Shown: positions 18,238 to 26,633 of the stretch, piece by piece | How the letters are laid out: every line of letters starts with the position of its first letter | How positions within the stretch are numbered: position 1 is the first letter of the stretch | NCBI GenBank assembly: GCA_031459855.1 | Contig: JAVKHP010000001.1 | Coordinates: 912,059-976,058 of the forward strand | Length of the DNA stretch: 64,000 bases | Direction of reading: 5' to 3' | Source: Armatimonadota bacterium | GTDB taxonomy: Bacteria; Sysuimicrobiota; Sysuimicrobiia; Sysuimicrobiales; Humicultoraceae | The notes under the pieces: model-generated | Databases searched by the model: none | The model's input: only the letters and a program-made list of their open reading frames with translations | Told to the model about the DNA's origin: nothing | Program-made: the position numbers and the translations under genes

Positions 18238-18420
18238 TTACGAGTCGGAATGCGTCCGCCGGGGGTTCGTGATCTCCTCCTCCACCTCGCTCATCGCCTT
18301 GCGGAACTCGCGGATCGTCTTGCCTGCGGCCGCACCGAGCCCCGCCAGGCGACTGGGGCCGAAGAGCAGCAGGAGCACCAGCAGGATCACCAGCATCTCC
18401 ATGGGCCCGACGTTGCCCAT
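18238..18420 (-). CDS. tatA: TatA-type twin-arginine translocase subunit
   Basis: 60 residues: a short N-terminus, one transmembrane helix (MLVILLVLLLLFGPSRLAGLG) with the FGP hinge, then an amphipathic helix (GKTIREFRKAMSE). This is the layout of TatA/TatE. It would form the Tat pore with TatC, which is not in the window. A Tat substrate candidate, LivK, is encoded about 5 kb away. Confidence 0.88.
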   Translation of the reverse strand: MGNVGPMEMLVILLVLLLLFGPSRLAGLGAAAGKTIREFRKAMSEVEEEITNPRRTHSDS

Positions 18421-18477
18421 CCCTGCGCACCTCCGGGGTCCATTATACCTCCGGGCGCGGGCGACCAGCCCGCACCG

Positions 18478-19134
18478 TCACGCGCGGACGTAGAGCCCGT
18501 GGACGTTGACCCAGAAGCCGCCCAGGTCGGTCGCACGCCTGGTCGTCGTGGTGGGCGCCAGCGGCGCGAACCCGTGGGATGCGACCAGCGCGTCCAGCTC
18601 GTCGGGCTCCAGCAAGACCATCCGCCGCAGCCGGGGGCCGGGGACCTCGACCACGTGGTCTGCCAGGCGCCGGATGCCCTGCCCTGTGGGATCGGAACGC
18701 GGGCTGAACTGTTGCACCAGCAACCGCCCGCCGTGGGCGAGGACCCGCGCCGTCTCGGCCAGCGCACGATGCCACGCCGCCATATCCGCCGCCTCGTGGT
18801 AGACGCCCAGGGCCACCACCAGGTCGAACGTCCCGGTCTCGAACGGATGCAGGTCCTCCATCCGGCACTGCTGCACCCGTCGCCGGGCTTCCGCCTCGCC
18901 GAGGTAGGGCGCCACCCGGGCCCGCGTCCGCGCCACCATGGCCGCGGCGCTGTCGCAGGCCCACACGTCGAAGCCCGCGCGCGCCAGCCACTCCGTGTTG
19001 CGCCCACCCGCGCACCCCAGGTCGAGTACCCGCGTGTGCGGCGGTGCACCGGTCAGCAGCTCGACCATGCGGGCGTCCGGAGGCCGCGCCGCGAAACGCT
19101 CGACGACCTCCGGGTCCTCCCAGTACGACGCCAT
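18478..19134 (-). CDS. Class I SAM-dependent methyltransferase
   Basis: 218 residues. Motif I VLDLGCAGGRNTEWLA binds S-adenosylmethionine. Post-I acidic residue at WACDSA, then FDLVVALGVYHEA and RVLAHGGRLLVQQF complete the fold (Methyltransf_11/25). Substrate unknown. It lies 57 bp upstream of tatA on the same strand, possibly one transcript with tatA and the URO-D gene. Confidence 0.85.
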   Translation of the reverse strand: MASYWEDPEVVERFAARPPDARMVELLTGAPPHTRVLDLGCAGGRNTEWLARAGFDVWACDSAAAMVARTRARVAPYLGEAEARRRVQQCRMEDLHPFETGTFDLVVALGVYHEAADMAAWHRALAETARVLAHGGRLLVQQFSPRSDPTGQGIRRLADHVVEVPGPRLRRMVLLEPDELDALVASHGFAPLAPTTTTRRATDLGGFWVNVHGLYVRA

Positions 19135-19175
19135 CAGCGCTCGAGCGGACTGACGCTGGCCATGCGAGATGTCTC

Positions 19176-19250
<75 letters not shown>

Positions 19251-19263
19251 CTGACCGGCTCTC

Positions 19264-19292
19264 ATTCTAGCAAAGCCACCCGCGGGCGCAAA
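19264..19292 (-). promoter_or_regulatory. Promoter of tRNA-Thr
   Basis: Minus-strand -10 TAGAAT (19264-19269) with an extended TGC before it and a weak -35 TTTGCG (19287-19292), spacer 17. It lies 14 bp before the tRNA. Confidence 0.65.
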
Positions 19293-19612
19293 GGACGCCG
19301 TCCATGACGCCGCCCGTGCCAGCACCGCCGTCTCCCGGCCGGGCGCGTGCGAGCGGGCCTGCCGTCCTCCCGGCGCCGACCGCCTTCGCCGCCCCACGGC
19401 CGCGGCAACCGGGATGACCGCGTACGACCGTGTGGTCCGTTCCCTGGCACACGCCGACATCTACTGTCCCGCAGCCGCACCAGCCTGGCTGCCAGCCGTG
19501 CGCCGCTCCGGAGGCGGGGCCCCGTCGTGCCCCGGATGGTCTGGCCGGTGCAGGAGGAATCTCCCGCACGCGCACGAACACCCGCACTGGTCACAGCGGC
19601 GGGGTGTCTGCC
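19293..19612. other. Gene-free spacer between tRNA-Thr promoter and the 90-residue protein gene
   Basis: About 320 bases in which I see no convincing coding region, RNA or repeat. Short open frames exist but lack ribosome sites and recognisable protein character. Confidence 0.5.
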
Positions 19613-19885
19613 ATGACTGAGCGGCTGTGGGAAATCTACGAGCAGCTCTGTCAGGTCGAGATGCGTGGCCTCGACGAGTTCGTCCGCCGCCTCAAAGCGG
19701 GGGAGTTCGGCGAGTTCCCGCGCGCCGAGGTCATCGCCTTTCTCCGCGAGATCGAAGCCACCATGGTGCAGAACATCCAGACGAAGGCGATGGAGCACCC
19801 GCGCTACGCCGAGATGGCGGACCAGGTGAGCGAAGAGACGCATCAGATGTTCGACGAGCTCATCGAGGACTTCGAGCGCGCCTGA
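19613..19885 (+). CDS. Small acidic helical protein of unknown function
   Basis: 90 residues, MTERLWEIYEQLCQVEMRG and onward. Strongly charged and predicted helical throughout, rich in Glu, with no transmembrane segment and no family I recognise. Codon third positions are GC-rich like neighbours and the composition looks like a real soluble protein. The ribosome site is weak (GGGGTG). It lies between two minus-strand genes, alone on the plus strand. Confidence 0.65.
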   Translation: MTERLWEIYEQLCQVEMRGLDEFVRRLKAGEFGEFPRAEVIAFLREIEATMVQNIQTKAMEHPRYAEMADQVSEETHQMFDELIEDFERA

Positions 19886-20010
19886 GGCCCACCCCCGCAG
19901 CGCCTGCGCTGGCTGCGCCGGCCCCGCAGCGCCCGATGCACGGCCGTCTGCGCGCCGTCGCGTGGGCTCGCGCCACGAGGGCGTCTCGTTCGGCGTCTGG
20001 TCCGCTGTCC

Positions 20011-21114
20011 TCAGACCAGGAACCGCCCGTCCCGGTAGACCACCTCGCCGTCGGCCAGGATCTCGGTGTCCGTGCGCAGGTCGCAGATCATGTCCCAGTG
20101 GAGGCCCGACGTGTTCCGGGAGCCCGTCTCGGGATACCCGGCCCCCAGTGCCAGGTGCATGGTGCCGCCGATCTTCTCGTCGAACAGGATGTTGCGCGTG
20201 AAGCGCGTGATCCGCTCGTTGAGCCCGAACGCCACCTCGCCCACGACGCGGGCGCCGGCGTCCAGGTCGAGCATCGCCCGGAGGAACTCCTGTCCCTTCG
20301 CCGCATCCGCCTCGACGACGCGCCCCCCGGCAAAGCGCAGGCGGACGCCCTGCACTTCGCGACCGCCGTAGATCGCGGGGTACGAGAAGCGAATCCACCC
20401 CTCGGTGGCATCTTCCACGGGGCCGGTGAAGATCTCGCCGTCGGGGAAGTTGTGCTCGCCCGCCGCGTTGATCCATCGCCGGCCGCCGACCCGAACGGTG
20501 AGGTCCACGTCCGGCCCGCGGACGTGGAGCACGTCCTTCGCCTCCAGCAGCGAGATCACCCGGGCCTGGGCGTGCCGTACCGCTTCCCAGGCCGCGACCG
20601 GATCCGGGTGGTCCAGCCTCCCCGCGGTGAACACGAACTCCTCGTACTCGGCCAGGGACATCTCGGCCTCCTGGGCGTCTGCCGGCGTGGGGTACTGCGT
20701 GCCCACCCAGCGCAGCGCCCCGGCCGCGGCCCGCTCGAGGAACCGCTGGACCAGTCCGCGGGTGGCCTCGCGCCGCAGCGCGAGCCGCTTCGGGTCCACA
20801 CTGGTCAGCGCCCGGGTGTTCGAACTCCCCCAGATGCTGAGGTCGGCATCGATCACCTCGACCTCCTGGGCAGCCAGCGGCGAGACGAACCGCAGCTGCG
20901 CGTCTCTGGCGTGCCTGTAGAAGATCTCGTCCAGCCCGTCCAGGTGCACGCGGACCACCACGTGGGCGCCGGCCGCCAGCGCCGCCCGATAGGCTTCTTC
21001 GATCAGCGGCGCGGCGGTCGGAATGCCGCTGATGCGTACCAGGTGCCCGGGCTGTACGCGCAGCGAGTAGTGCAGCAGCACCTGGGCCAGTTTCTCCACC
21101 CTGGGATCACGCAC
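20011..21114 (-). CDS. M29 family aminopeptidase (thermophilic aminopeptidase type)
   Basis: 367 residues from GTG 21114, which has GGAGG seven bases upstream; the protein then begins VRDPRVEKLAQVLLHYSLRVQPGH, the usual M29 start. Metal ligands are visible in VVGEVAFGLN (Glu), FDEKIGGTMHLALG (Glu, His), YPET (Tyr region) and SGLHWDMICD (His, Asp). M29 enzymes (AmpS, AmpT, PepS) are cytosolic two-metal aminopeptidases frequent in thermophiles. The open frame extends upstream without family similarity. Confidence 0.9.
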   Translation of the reverse strand: MRDPRVEKLAQVLLHYSLRVQPGHLVRISGIPTAAPLIEEAYRAALAAGAHVVVRVHLDGLDEIFYRHARDAQLRFVSPLAAQEVEVIDADLSIWGSSNTRALTSVDPKRLALRREATRGLVQRFLERAAAGALRWVGTQYPTPADAQEAEMSLAEYEEFVFTAGRLDHPDPVAAWEAVRHAQARVISLLEAKDVLHVRGPDVDLTVRVGGRRWINAAGEHNFPDGEIFTGPVEDATEGWIRFSYPAIYGGREVQGVRLRFAGGRVVEADAAKGQEFLRAMLDLDAGARVVGEVAFGLNERITRFTRNILFDEKIGGTMHLALGAGYPETGSRNTSGLHWDMICDLRTDTEILADGEVVYRDGRFLV

Positions 21115-21184
21115 GACCGTCCTCCAGCACACCCGCCATGCTCGCCATGGCGGGTCGTTCCCGCAAGACACGCAGCCGCGACCG

Positions 21185-21260
21185 TGGTGGGCGGTGCAGG
21201 ATTTGAACCTGCGGCCTCATCCGTGTGAAGGATGCGCTCTCACCGCTGAGCTAACCGCCC
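21185..21260 (-). tRNA. tRNA-Val (anticodon CAC)
   Basis: A 76-nt cloverleaf with encoded CCA. Acceptor stem GGGCGGT pairs with ACCGCCC. Anticodon loop TTCACAC gives CAC, reading GTG codons. T loop TTCAAAT. Confidence 0.95.
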
Positions 21261-21276
21261 GCAGGAAGGCATTCCC

Positions 21277-21306
21277 AGTATATGGAGCGCAAAAACGCAC
21301 CGTCAA
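21277..21306 (-). promoter_or_regulatory. Promoter of tRNA-Val
   Basis: Minus-strand -35 TTGACG (21301-21306), 18-bp spacer, -10 TATACT (21277-21282). Near-consensus vegetative sigma promoter, 17 bp before the tRNA. Confidence 0.8.
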
Positions 21307-21325
21307 GGACGCGTCCGACGTCGCC

Positions 21326-22729
21326 TCAGGGGGAACGCAGCCCCTCGCAGGCCCACACCGTCGCCACGCGCCCGGGACCCAGCGTCACGTCCTCCAGCCG
21401 GCGCAGGCGCCGACACCGCCGCGGCAGGTCCAGCGGCGTTCCGCCGGGCTCTTCCACGGCCACCGCATGCCTGCCTGTCCACTGGTCCATCCGCTGCCAC
21501 ACCAGGAACGCGCGCTCGACGGCGATCACCTGCAGCCGTGGCTCCAGACGATACGCCAGGTGGCTCGCCGCCTGGTAGCTGTCCGCCAGCACCATGACCG
21601 GACCTGCCAGCGCAGCCGCGTGCCGTGCCACCACGCCGGCGGCGCGGTCCCAGTCGCCGATGCCGCGGGCCACGGCGGCCACACCCCACGGCGAGAGTCC
21701 CGCCAGGGCCAGCCCCGCGCTCAACGCCGCGGTCACCGCCGCGGCCCCGCGCACCCAGCGCCCCCACCGGCCCGTCCACGCCTCCTCGAGCCCACCCAGT
21801 GCCAGCGCGGCGGCCAGGTACGCCGGTGCCGGCCAGTGGGGTTTGGTGCGGCCGCCCAGGGCGGCAGCGCTCATGACGGCCAGCAGCGGCAGGCTCGTCC
21901 ACGCCAGGTAGCGCCAGCGGACGTCGCGTGCGCGTCGCGCCGCCGCGACGACTGCCGCCACCAGCACCGGCGCCAGCATCCCGTAGTACGCGAGCTGCCC
22001 GCCGGCGAACAGTGCCACGCGCTGCACCCACGTCCCGCTGCCCGTCCAGGGCTCGCGCCCCAGCGTGACCTGGACAAGCAGCCAGTCGTGGCGCAGGTTC
22101 CACAGCACCGCCGGCGCACACAGCGCCATGGCCACCCCGACACCCGCGACGAGCCAGGGGTCGCGCGGCCGCGGTCGCGCGGCGAGCCACGCCCCGCCGA
22201 TACCCAGCGCCAGCGCCAGGCCCGTGAGTTTGGACAGCAACGCCCCGCCAACAGCGGCGCCGGTGGCGACCCACCACACGCCGCCCCGCTGCAGCGCGCG
22301 CCAGCCGCACCACAGCCCGACAGCCCACCACAGCGCCAGCACGGTGTCGGGGAAGGCGAACGTCCCGCCCACGGCGAACGCGGGCAGCAGCAGCACGCTC
22401 CAGGCGGCGCGCTGTCCAGCCACCTCGCCGTGCAGCGCGCGTCCCGCCGCATAGACGGCCAGGGGCACCAGCGTGGTCAGCACCAGGCCGAGGGCCCGGA
22501 TGCCCAGCGGGCCGTCGCCCACCAACCGCATGGAGGTCGCCACCACGGCGGCGATCATCGGCGGGTGGTCGGGATAGCTCCAGGCCAGGTGCTGCGCCCA
22601 CAGCCGGTAGTAGAGCTCGTCGTCGCCAAGAGGGACCCGCACGGCCAGCCCCAGGCGCAGGAGGCTCCCCATTGCCACTGCGGCCAGCAGCCAGCGTCGG
22701 GCGCCGATCTCAGCGGTTGTCGGACTCAC
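21326..22729 (-). CDS. GT39/PMT-like integral membrane glycosyltransferase
   Basis: 467 residues from GTG 22729 (GGAGGG ten bases upstream). After the first transmembrane helix comes VPLGDDELYYRLWAQHLAWSYPDHPPM, the catalytic acidic loop of PMT_2/ArnT-type GT-C enzymes. About eleven hydrophobic segments follow. It should transfer a sugar from a polyprenyl-phosphate donor. Not closely similar to the glycosyltransferase at 1404-3002 apart from the shared fold. Ends with a soluble tail containing four clustered arginines (RRCRRLRRL). Confidence 0.85.
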   Translation of the reverse strand: MSPTTAEIGARRWLLAAVAMGSLLRLGLAVRVPLGDDELYYRLWAQHLAWSYPDHPPMIAAVVATSMRLVGDGPLGIRALGLVLTTLVPLAVYAAGRALHGEVAGQRAAWSVLLLPAFAVGGTFAFPDTVLALWWAVGLWCGWRALQRGGVWWVATGAAVGGALLSKLTGLALALGIGGAWLAARPRPRDPWLVAGVGVAMALCAPAVLWNLRHDWLLVQVTLGREPWTGSGTWVQRVALFAGGQLAYYGMLAPVLVAAVVAAARRARDVRWRYLAWTSLPLLAVMSAAALGGRTKPHWPAPAYLAAALALGGLEEAWTGRWGRWVRGAAAVTAALSAGLALAGLSPWGVAAVARGIGDWDRAAGVVARHAAALAGPVMVLADSYQAASHLAYRLEPRLQVIAVERAFLVWQRMDQWTGRHAVAVEEPGGTPLDLPRRCRRLRRLEDVTLGPGRVATVWACEGLRSP

Positions 22730-22890
22730 GCAGCCGTGTCCCTCCAGCTGGACCGCCGATCGCTGGGAACCACCGGGCTCACCGGCTATCGGCCCCCGCC
22801 AACGTGTCCTGCGCTGGTCCGTCGGGTCCCGGGGCATGGCGCCCTGTCGTCGCCCGCAGGCGTCACGCAGGCGCCGCGGGCATCAGGGCA

Positions 22891-23637
22891 TCATGGAGGC
22901 GCCGATGGTGTCAGCAGCGCCCGGGCGCGTCGGAAGATCGCGTCCAGCATCGCAGGAGTCAGCCGGCCCGTGGCGGTGTTCTGCTGGCTCGGATGGTAGG
23001 ACGCGATCACCACGAGCGTCCTGCCGTCCCACGCGAGGCGCGCCTCGGCACCGTGCGCAAAGACCGGCCGCGGCCTGGGGAGCGCGGCGCCCAGCTCGCG
23101 GGCCGCGGCGAGCACCGCGTCGTGCGCGATCCGGCCGAGCGCCACCACCACCTGCAACCGCTCCAGCAACCGCAGCTCTGCCACCAGGTACGGCCGGCAC
23201 CGGGCCAGTTCGATGGGCAGCGGCTTGTTGTCGGGAGGCGCACAGCGCACGGCGGCCACCAGGTAGAGGTCCACGAGGCGCAGCCCGTCGTCGCGGGCGA
23301 CCGAGTGCGGCTGCGAGGCGAACCCCGTCCGGTACAGCGCGCCCATCAGGGTGGTGCCCGAGGAGTCGCCGGTGAAGATGCGGCCGGTGCGGTTCCCGCC
23401 GTGGGCGGCCGGCGCCAGCCCCACCACCAGGACCCGGGCAGCCGGGTCGCCGAACCCGGGCACCGGCCGCCCCCAGTAGTCCCAGTCGCGGAACGCCCGG
23501 CGCTTCGCCCGCGCCACCTTGCGGCAGTACGCGATCAGCCGCGGGCACTTGCGGCACGCGACGATCGTCTCGTTGAGGGCCGCCAGCGTGGCGGGCGCAT
23601 CACGGTGCGGGGAGGTGGCGCGCGATCCCGCGCTCAT
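22891..23637 (-). CDS. Family 5 uracil-DNA glycosylase (UDGb)
   Basis: 248 residues. Motif A is GLAPAAHGGNRTGR; an Ala where family 4 has an acidic residue is diagnostic of family 5. Motif B is YHPSQQNTATGR. Cys28, Cys31, Cys132 and Cys147 are placed to bind a 4Fe-4S cluster. Family 5 enzymes remove uracil, hypoxanthine and related bases and are common in thermophiles. Start overlaps the stop of the upstream gene (ATGA), so the pair is coupled. Confidence 0.9.
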   Translation of the reverse strand: MSAGSRATSPHRDAPATLAALNETIVACRKCPRLIAYCRKVARAKRRAFRDWDYWGRPVPGFGDPAARVLVVGLAPAAHGGNRTGRIFTGDSSGTTLMGALYRTGFASQPHSVARDDGLRLVDLYLVAAVRCAPPDNKPLPIELARCRPYLVAELRLLERLQVVVALGRIAHDAVLAAARELGAALPRPRPVFAHGAEARLAWDGRTLVVIASYHPSQQNTATGRLTPAMLDAIFRRARALLTPSAPP

Positions 23638-24161
23638 CGCGGCCGCAGCGCCAGGTTCGCGGCCAGCACGGCGCCCGTTTCCAGCGCCGCCGCCACTTCC
23701 TCGGCCCGCTGGGCGACGATGGTGCACAGCGCGCCCGGGTGGTGCCGGCGCGGGGCGCCTCCCCCGTAGGGCGCGTCGAGGGTGGCGCCGTTGGGGCTCT
23801 GGAGCACCGCCTGCAGCGCCTGCACGGCGGCCGCGGTGAGCTGCGCGCCTCGCGCGATGGCCTCGCGCGTGGCCTCGAGGTCCCGCCGCGCGCCATCGCC
23901 CGCCGCCGCCAGGTCCGCATCGGTCGCCAGCAGCACCGCGGGCGCGCGCTGGATCTCGCCGACGACGTGTTCCAGACGCCGCAGCGCCTCGAGGAAGGCG
24001 GGCCCGGGCGCCGGCCGCTCGCCGGTGAGAGGATGGAATTTGAACGTGGCGGCCTGGTGGCGCAGGATCGCTGCCGCTTCGCGCAGCGCACGCGCCCAGC
24101 CCACGGCGGCAGCGGCGCGCGCGGCGACCTCGGGGGGCACGACCGGTGGTTCCACGTCCAT
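23634..24161 (-). CDS. Helical protein of unknown function coupled to the uracil-DNA glycosylase
   Basis: About 175 residues from ATG 24161. Mostly alpha-helical, Ala/Arg/Glu-rich, with one less common segment (FKFHPLTGERPAPG) near residue 45. No signal peptide, no Cys pairs, no family recognised. The overlap with the glycosylase start implies co-expression. The start is not certain because no clear ribosome site precedes it. Confidence 0.65.
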   Translation of the reverse strand: MDVEPPVVPPEVAARAAAAVGWARALREAAAILRHQAATFKFHPLTGERPAPGPAFLEALRRLEHVVGEIQRAPAVLLATDADLAAAGDGARRDLEATREAIARGAQLTAAAVQALQAVLQSPNGATLDAPYGGGAPRRHHPGALCTIVAQRAEEVAAALETGAVLAANLALRPR

Positions 24162-24260
24162 GGGCAAGCCGCGGGTATCGTAGCACTCCGGGTTGCCCGT
24201 CGACAACGCCGGCCACCTGCGGGAGGAGCCGCCCGGCGCCCACGCGAAGATGGCCGGGCC

Positions 24261-25202
24261 ATGAGCTGGAGTCATACGCTGGAAGCCTACGACCTGCTGG
24301 ACTCCGCCCACGTCACCGGCGAGCGCGTGGCCGCTGTCCTACGGACACGGGGCGCGGACTGCCAGGTCGAGCGGGTCGAGGGTGCCCATGGGACCACTGA
24401 CGTCGTCCGGATCTTCGTCCCCGGCGCCCGCGGCCGCGCCGGCGGGGGCGACGCGCGCACGCTGGGGATCATCGGCCGCCTGGGCGGCATCGGCGCACGG
24501 CCGGCGCGGCTGGGCCTCGTCTCCGACGCCGACGGGGCCATCACCGCCATCGCGTGCGCCCTGAAGCTGGCCGACATGCGCCGCGAGGGCGACGTCCTCC
24601 CCGGTGACGTGATCCTCGCCACGCACATCTGCCCGCGGGCGCTGGTGCGCGAGACGCCGACCGTCCCCATGATGATGTCACCGGTGGACATGGCCGTGCT
24701 CAACGCCCGCGAGGTGGATCCGGCCATGGAGGCCATCATCTCCGTGGACACGACGCGCGGCAACCGCGTGATCAACCACAAGGGCATCGCCATCTCCTTC
24801 CCGGTGAAGGAGGGGTACATTCTCCCCGCGCCCGACGCCCTGCTGGATCTCTACCAGTGGGTGACCGGGCGACCACCGGTCATCCTTCCGCTGACCACGC
24901 AGGACATCACGCCATACGGCACCGGGCTGCGGCACATCAACAGCATCCTCCAGCCCGCGACGGCGACCCGGGCACCGGTGCTCGGGCTCGCGCTGACCGC
25001 AGAGACCATGGTCCCGGGGTCGGCGACAGGAGCCAGCGACGCCGCCGACATCGAGGTAGCCGTGCGGTTCTGCCTGGAGGTCGCCAAAGCGTTCGGCGCG
25101 GGCACCTGCGACTTCTACGACGCCCGGGAGTTCGACGAGCTGGTGGCGCGGTTTGGCCCCATGACGCGCCTGCAGACCACCGGCCAAACCCTGCCCGGCT
25201 GA
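24261..25202 (+). CDS. DUF1177 family protein
   Basis: 313 residues. LGIIGRLGGIGARPARLGLVSDADGAI, PGDVILATHICP, MSPVDMAVLNAREVDP and ISVDTTRGNRVINHKG are strongly conserved features of DUF1177 proteins, which are widespread in bacteria and archaea and have no assigned reaction. Conserved His, Asp and Glu residues suggest a metal site, and the general look recalls M42/M20 peptidase-like folds, which is only an impression. Stands alone between divergent and co-directional genes. Confidence 0.85.
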   Translation: MSWSHTLEAYDLLDSAHVTGERVAAVLRTRGADCQVERVEGAHGTTDVVRIFVPGARGRAGGGDARTLGIIGRLGGIGARPARLGLVSDADGAITAIACALKLADMRREGDVLPGDVILATHICPRALVRETPTVPMMMSPVDMAVLNAREVDPAMEAIISVDTTRGNRVINHKGIAISFPVKEGYILPAPDALLDLYQWVTGRPPVILPLTTQDITPYGTGLRHINSILQPATATRAPVLGLALTAETMVPGSATGASDAADIEVAVRFCLEVAKAFGAGTCDFYDAREFDELVARFGPMTRLQTTGQTLPG

Positions 25203-25220
25203 GGGCCGTCATATACGAAG

Positions 25221-26633
25221 ATGGATGGGGCCGCCATCATGAGACGCCTGCTCCGTACCCTCCTGACGTTGGGGCTCCTGGCAGCACTGGCCCTCGCCGT
25301 GGTCGGAGCGACCCAGTGGATCGGGCGGCGGTCGGCTGCCCGCGAAGCCCCCCAGCAGCAGCCGCGGCCGGTGCCGCTGGTCCGCACCGCCACCGTGGTG
25401 GCCACGCGGCTCGTGGAACAGACGACGCTTCCCGGTGAGGTTCGCGCGTCGGCCGTCGTCGACGTGACCGCGCGGATCCCCGGGCGCCTGGGTGCGATTC
25501 TCGTCGAGGAGGGCGCGGTCGTCGCCGCCGGACAGCTGGTCGCCCGGCTGGACGACCCTGAGCTCGAGCACGCCGTCCGGCAGGCGGAGGCTGCGCTGGA
25601 CGTGCAGCGGGCCCGGCTGGCCCAGCTGCGGGCGGGTGCCCGCCCCCAGGAGGTCGCCCAGGCCGAGGCAGCGGTCCACCAGGCCGAGGTCGCGCTGGCG
25701 CAGGCCGAACGGGAGCTCGCCCGGACGCAGCAGCTGTTCGCCGACGGCCTCGTGGCCCGGGCGGCGGTCGATCGCGCCCAGACCGACGTCGAGCTGGCAC
25801 GAGCCCGGCTGCGGGCCGCGCAGGAGCAGCTGGCGCTGGTGCGGCAGGGGCCGAGGGTCGAGGATCTCCAGGCACAGGAAGCCCTGGTGCGGCAGGCCGA
25901 GGCCACGCTGGCCCAACAGCGTGCCCGCCTGCGCGAGCTGCGCATCACCGCGCCCATCGGCGGCGTCGTCACCCGGGTGCCGGTGGAGCGTGGTGCCGTC
26001 GTCTCCACCCAGACGGTGATCGCCACCATCGCCACGCTGCGGCCCGTCGAGGTGGTCGTGCGCCTGCCCGAGACCGACCTCCCGCGCCTGCGTCCGGGCA
26101 GTCGTGCCCGCGTGGTCGCAGACGCGGTCCCCGGTCGGGTCTTCGAGGGGCGGATCGCCCGCCGCGCGCCGGCGCTGGACCCGGCCTCCCGGAGCGTCGA
26201 GCTCGTGGTCGAAGTCCTCAACCGCGATCTCGCACTGCGTCCCGGCATGTTCGTCCGGGCCACCGTGGTCTTCGACGAGCGCGACGCCCTCATGGTACCG
26301 TCCGACGCCATCGTGCGCCGCGGGGATGCGGCAGTGCTCTTCGTGATGCGCTCCCCGACCGTCGTCGAGGAACGCCGCGTCCGGATCGGCTACGTCGACG
26401 GCAGCCGCTCCGAGATCGTGGACGGCCTCACCGCCGGCGAGGAGGTGGTCGTCGCCGGCCAGCAGGGGCTGCGCGACGGCATGCAGGTCCGCACAGGCCC
26501 CAGCCGGCCACAGGGTCCTGCGGGCACCGATGCGGGCCCCGACCGCCCCCGCACCGGGCGGTCCCCCGGCACCACACCGCCCAGCCCCGACCCCGTCCGG
26601 GAGCCGGGCCGGCCACCCGGTACGCGACCGTGA
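25221..26633 (+). CDS. RND efflux periplasmic adaptor (HlyD/AcrA family)
   Basis: 470 residues. One N-terminal membrane anchor (LLRTLLTLGLLAALALAVVG), a barrel-sandwich half IPGRLGAILVEEGAVVAAGQLVARLDD, a long coiled-coil hairpin at about 105-235 with repeated A-E-A-Q patterns, the second lipoyl half ITAPIGGVVTRVPVERGAVVS, then beta-barrel and membrane-proximal domains. A Pro-rich tail of about 45 residues follows. ATG 25239 is an equally good start. The stop overlaps the pump gene start (GTGA). Confidence 0.88.
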   Translation: MDGAAIMRRLLRTLLTLGLLAALALAVVGATQWIGRRSAAREAPQQQPRPVPLVRTATVVATRLVEQTTLPGEVRASAVVDVTARIPGRLGAILVEEGAVVAAGQLVARLDDPELEHAVRQAEAALDVQRARLAQLRAGARPQEVAQAEAAVHQAEVALAQAERELARTQQLFADGLVARAAVDRAQTDVELARARLRAAQEQLALVRQGPRVEDLQAQEALVRQAEATLAQQRARLRELRITAPIGGVVTRVPVERGAVVSTQTVIATIATLRPVEVVVRLPETDLPRLRPGSRARVVADAVPGRVFEGRIARRAPALDPASRSVELVVEVLNRDLALRPGMFVRATVVFDERDALMVPSDAIVRRGDAAVLFVMRSPTVVEERRVRIGYVDGSRSEIVDGLTAGEEVVVAGQQGLRDGMQVRTGPSRPQGPAGTDAGPDRPRTGRSPGTTPPSPDPVREPGRPPGTRP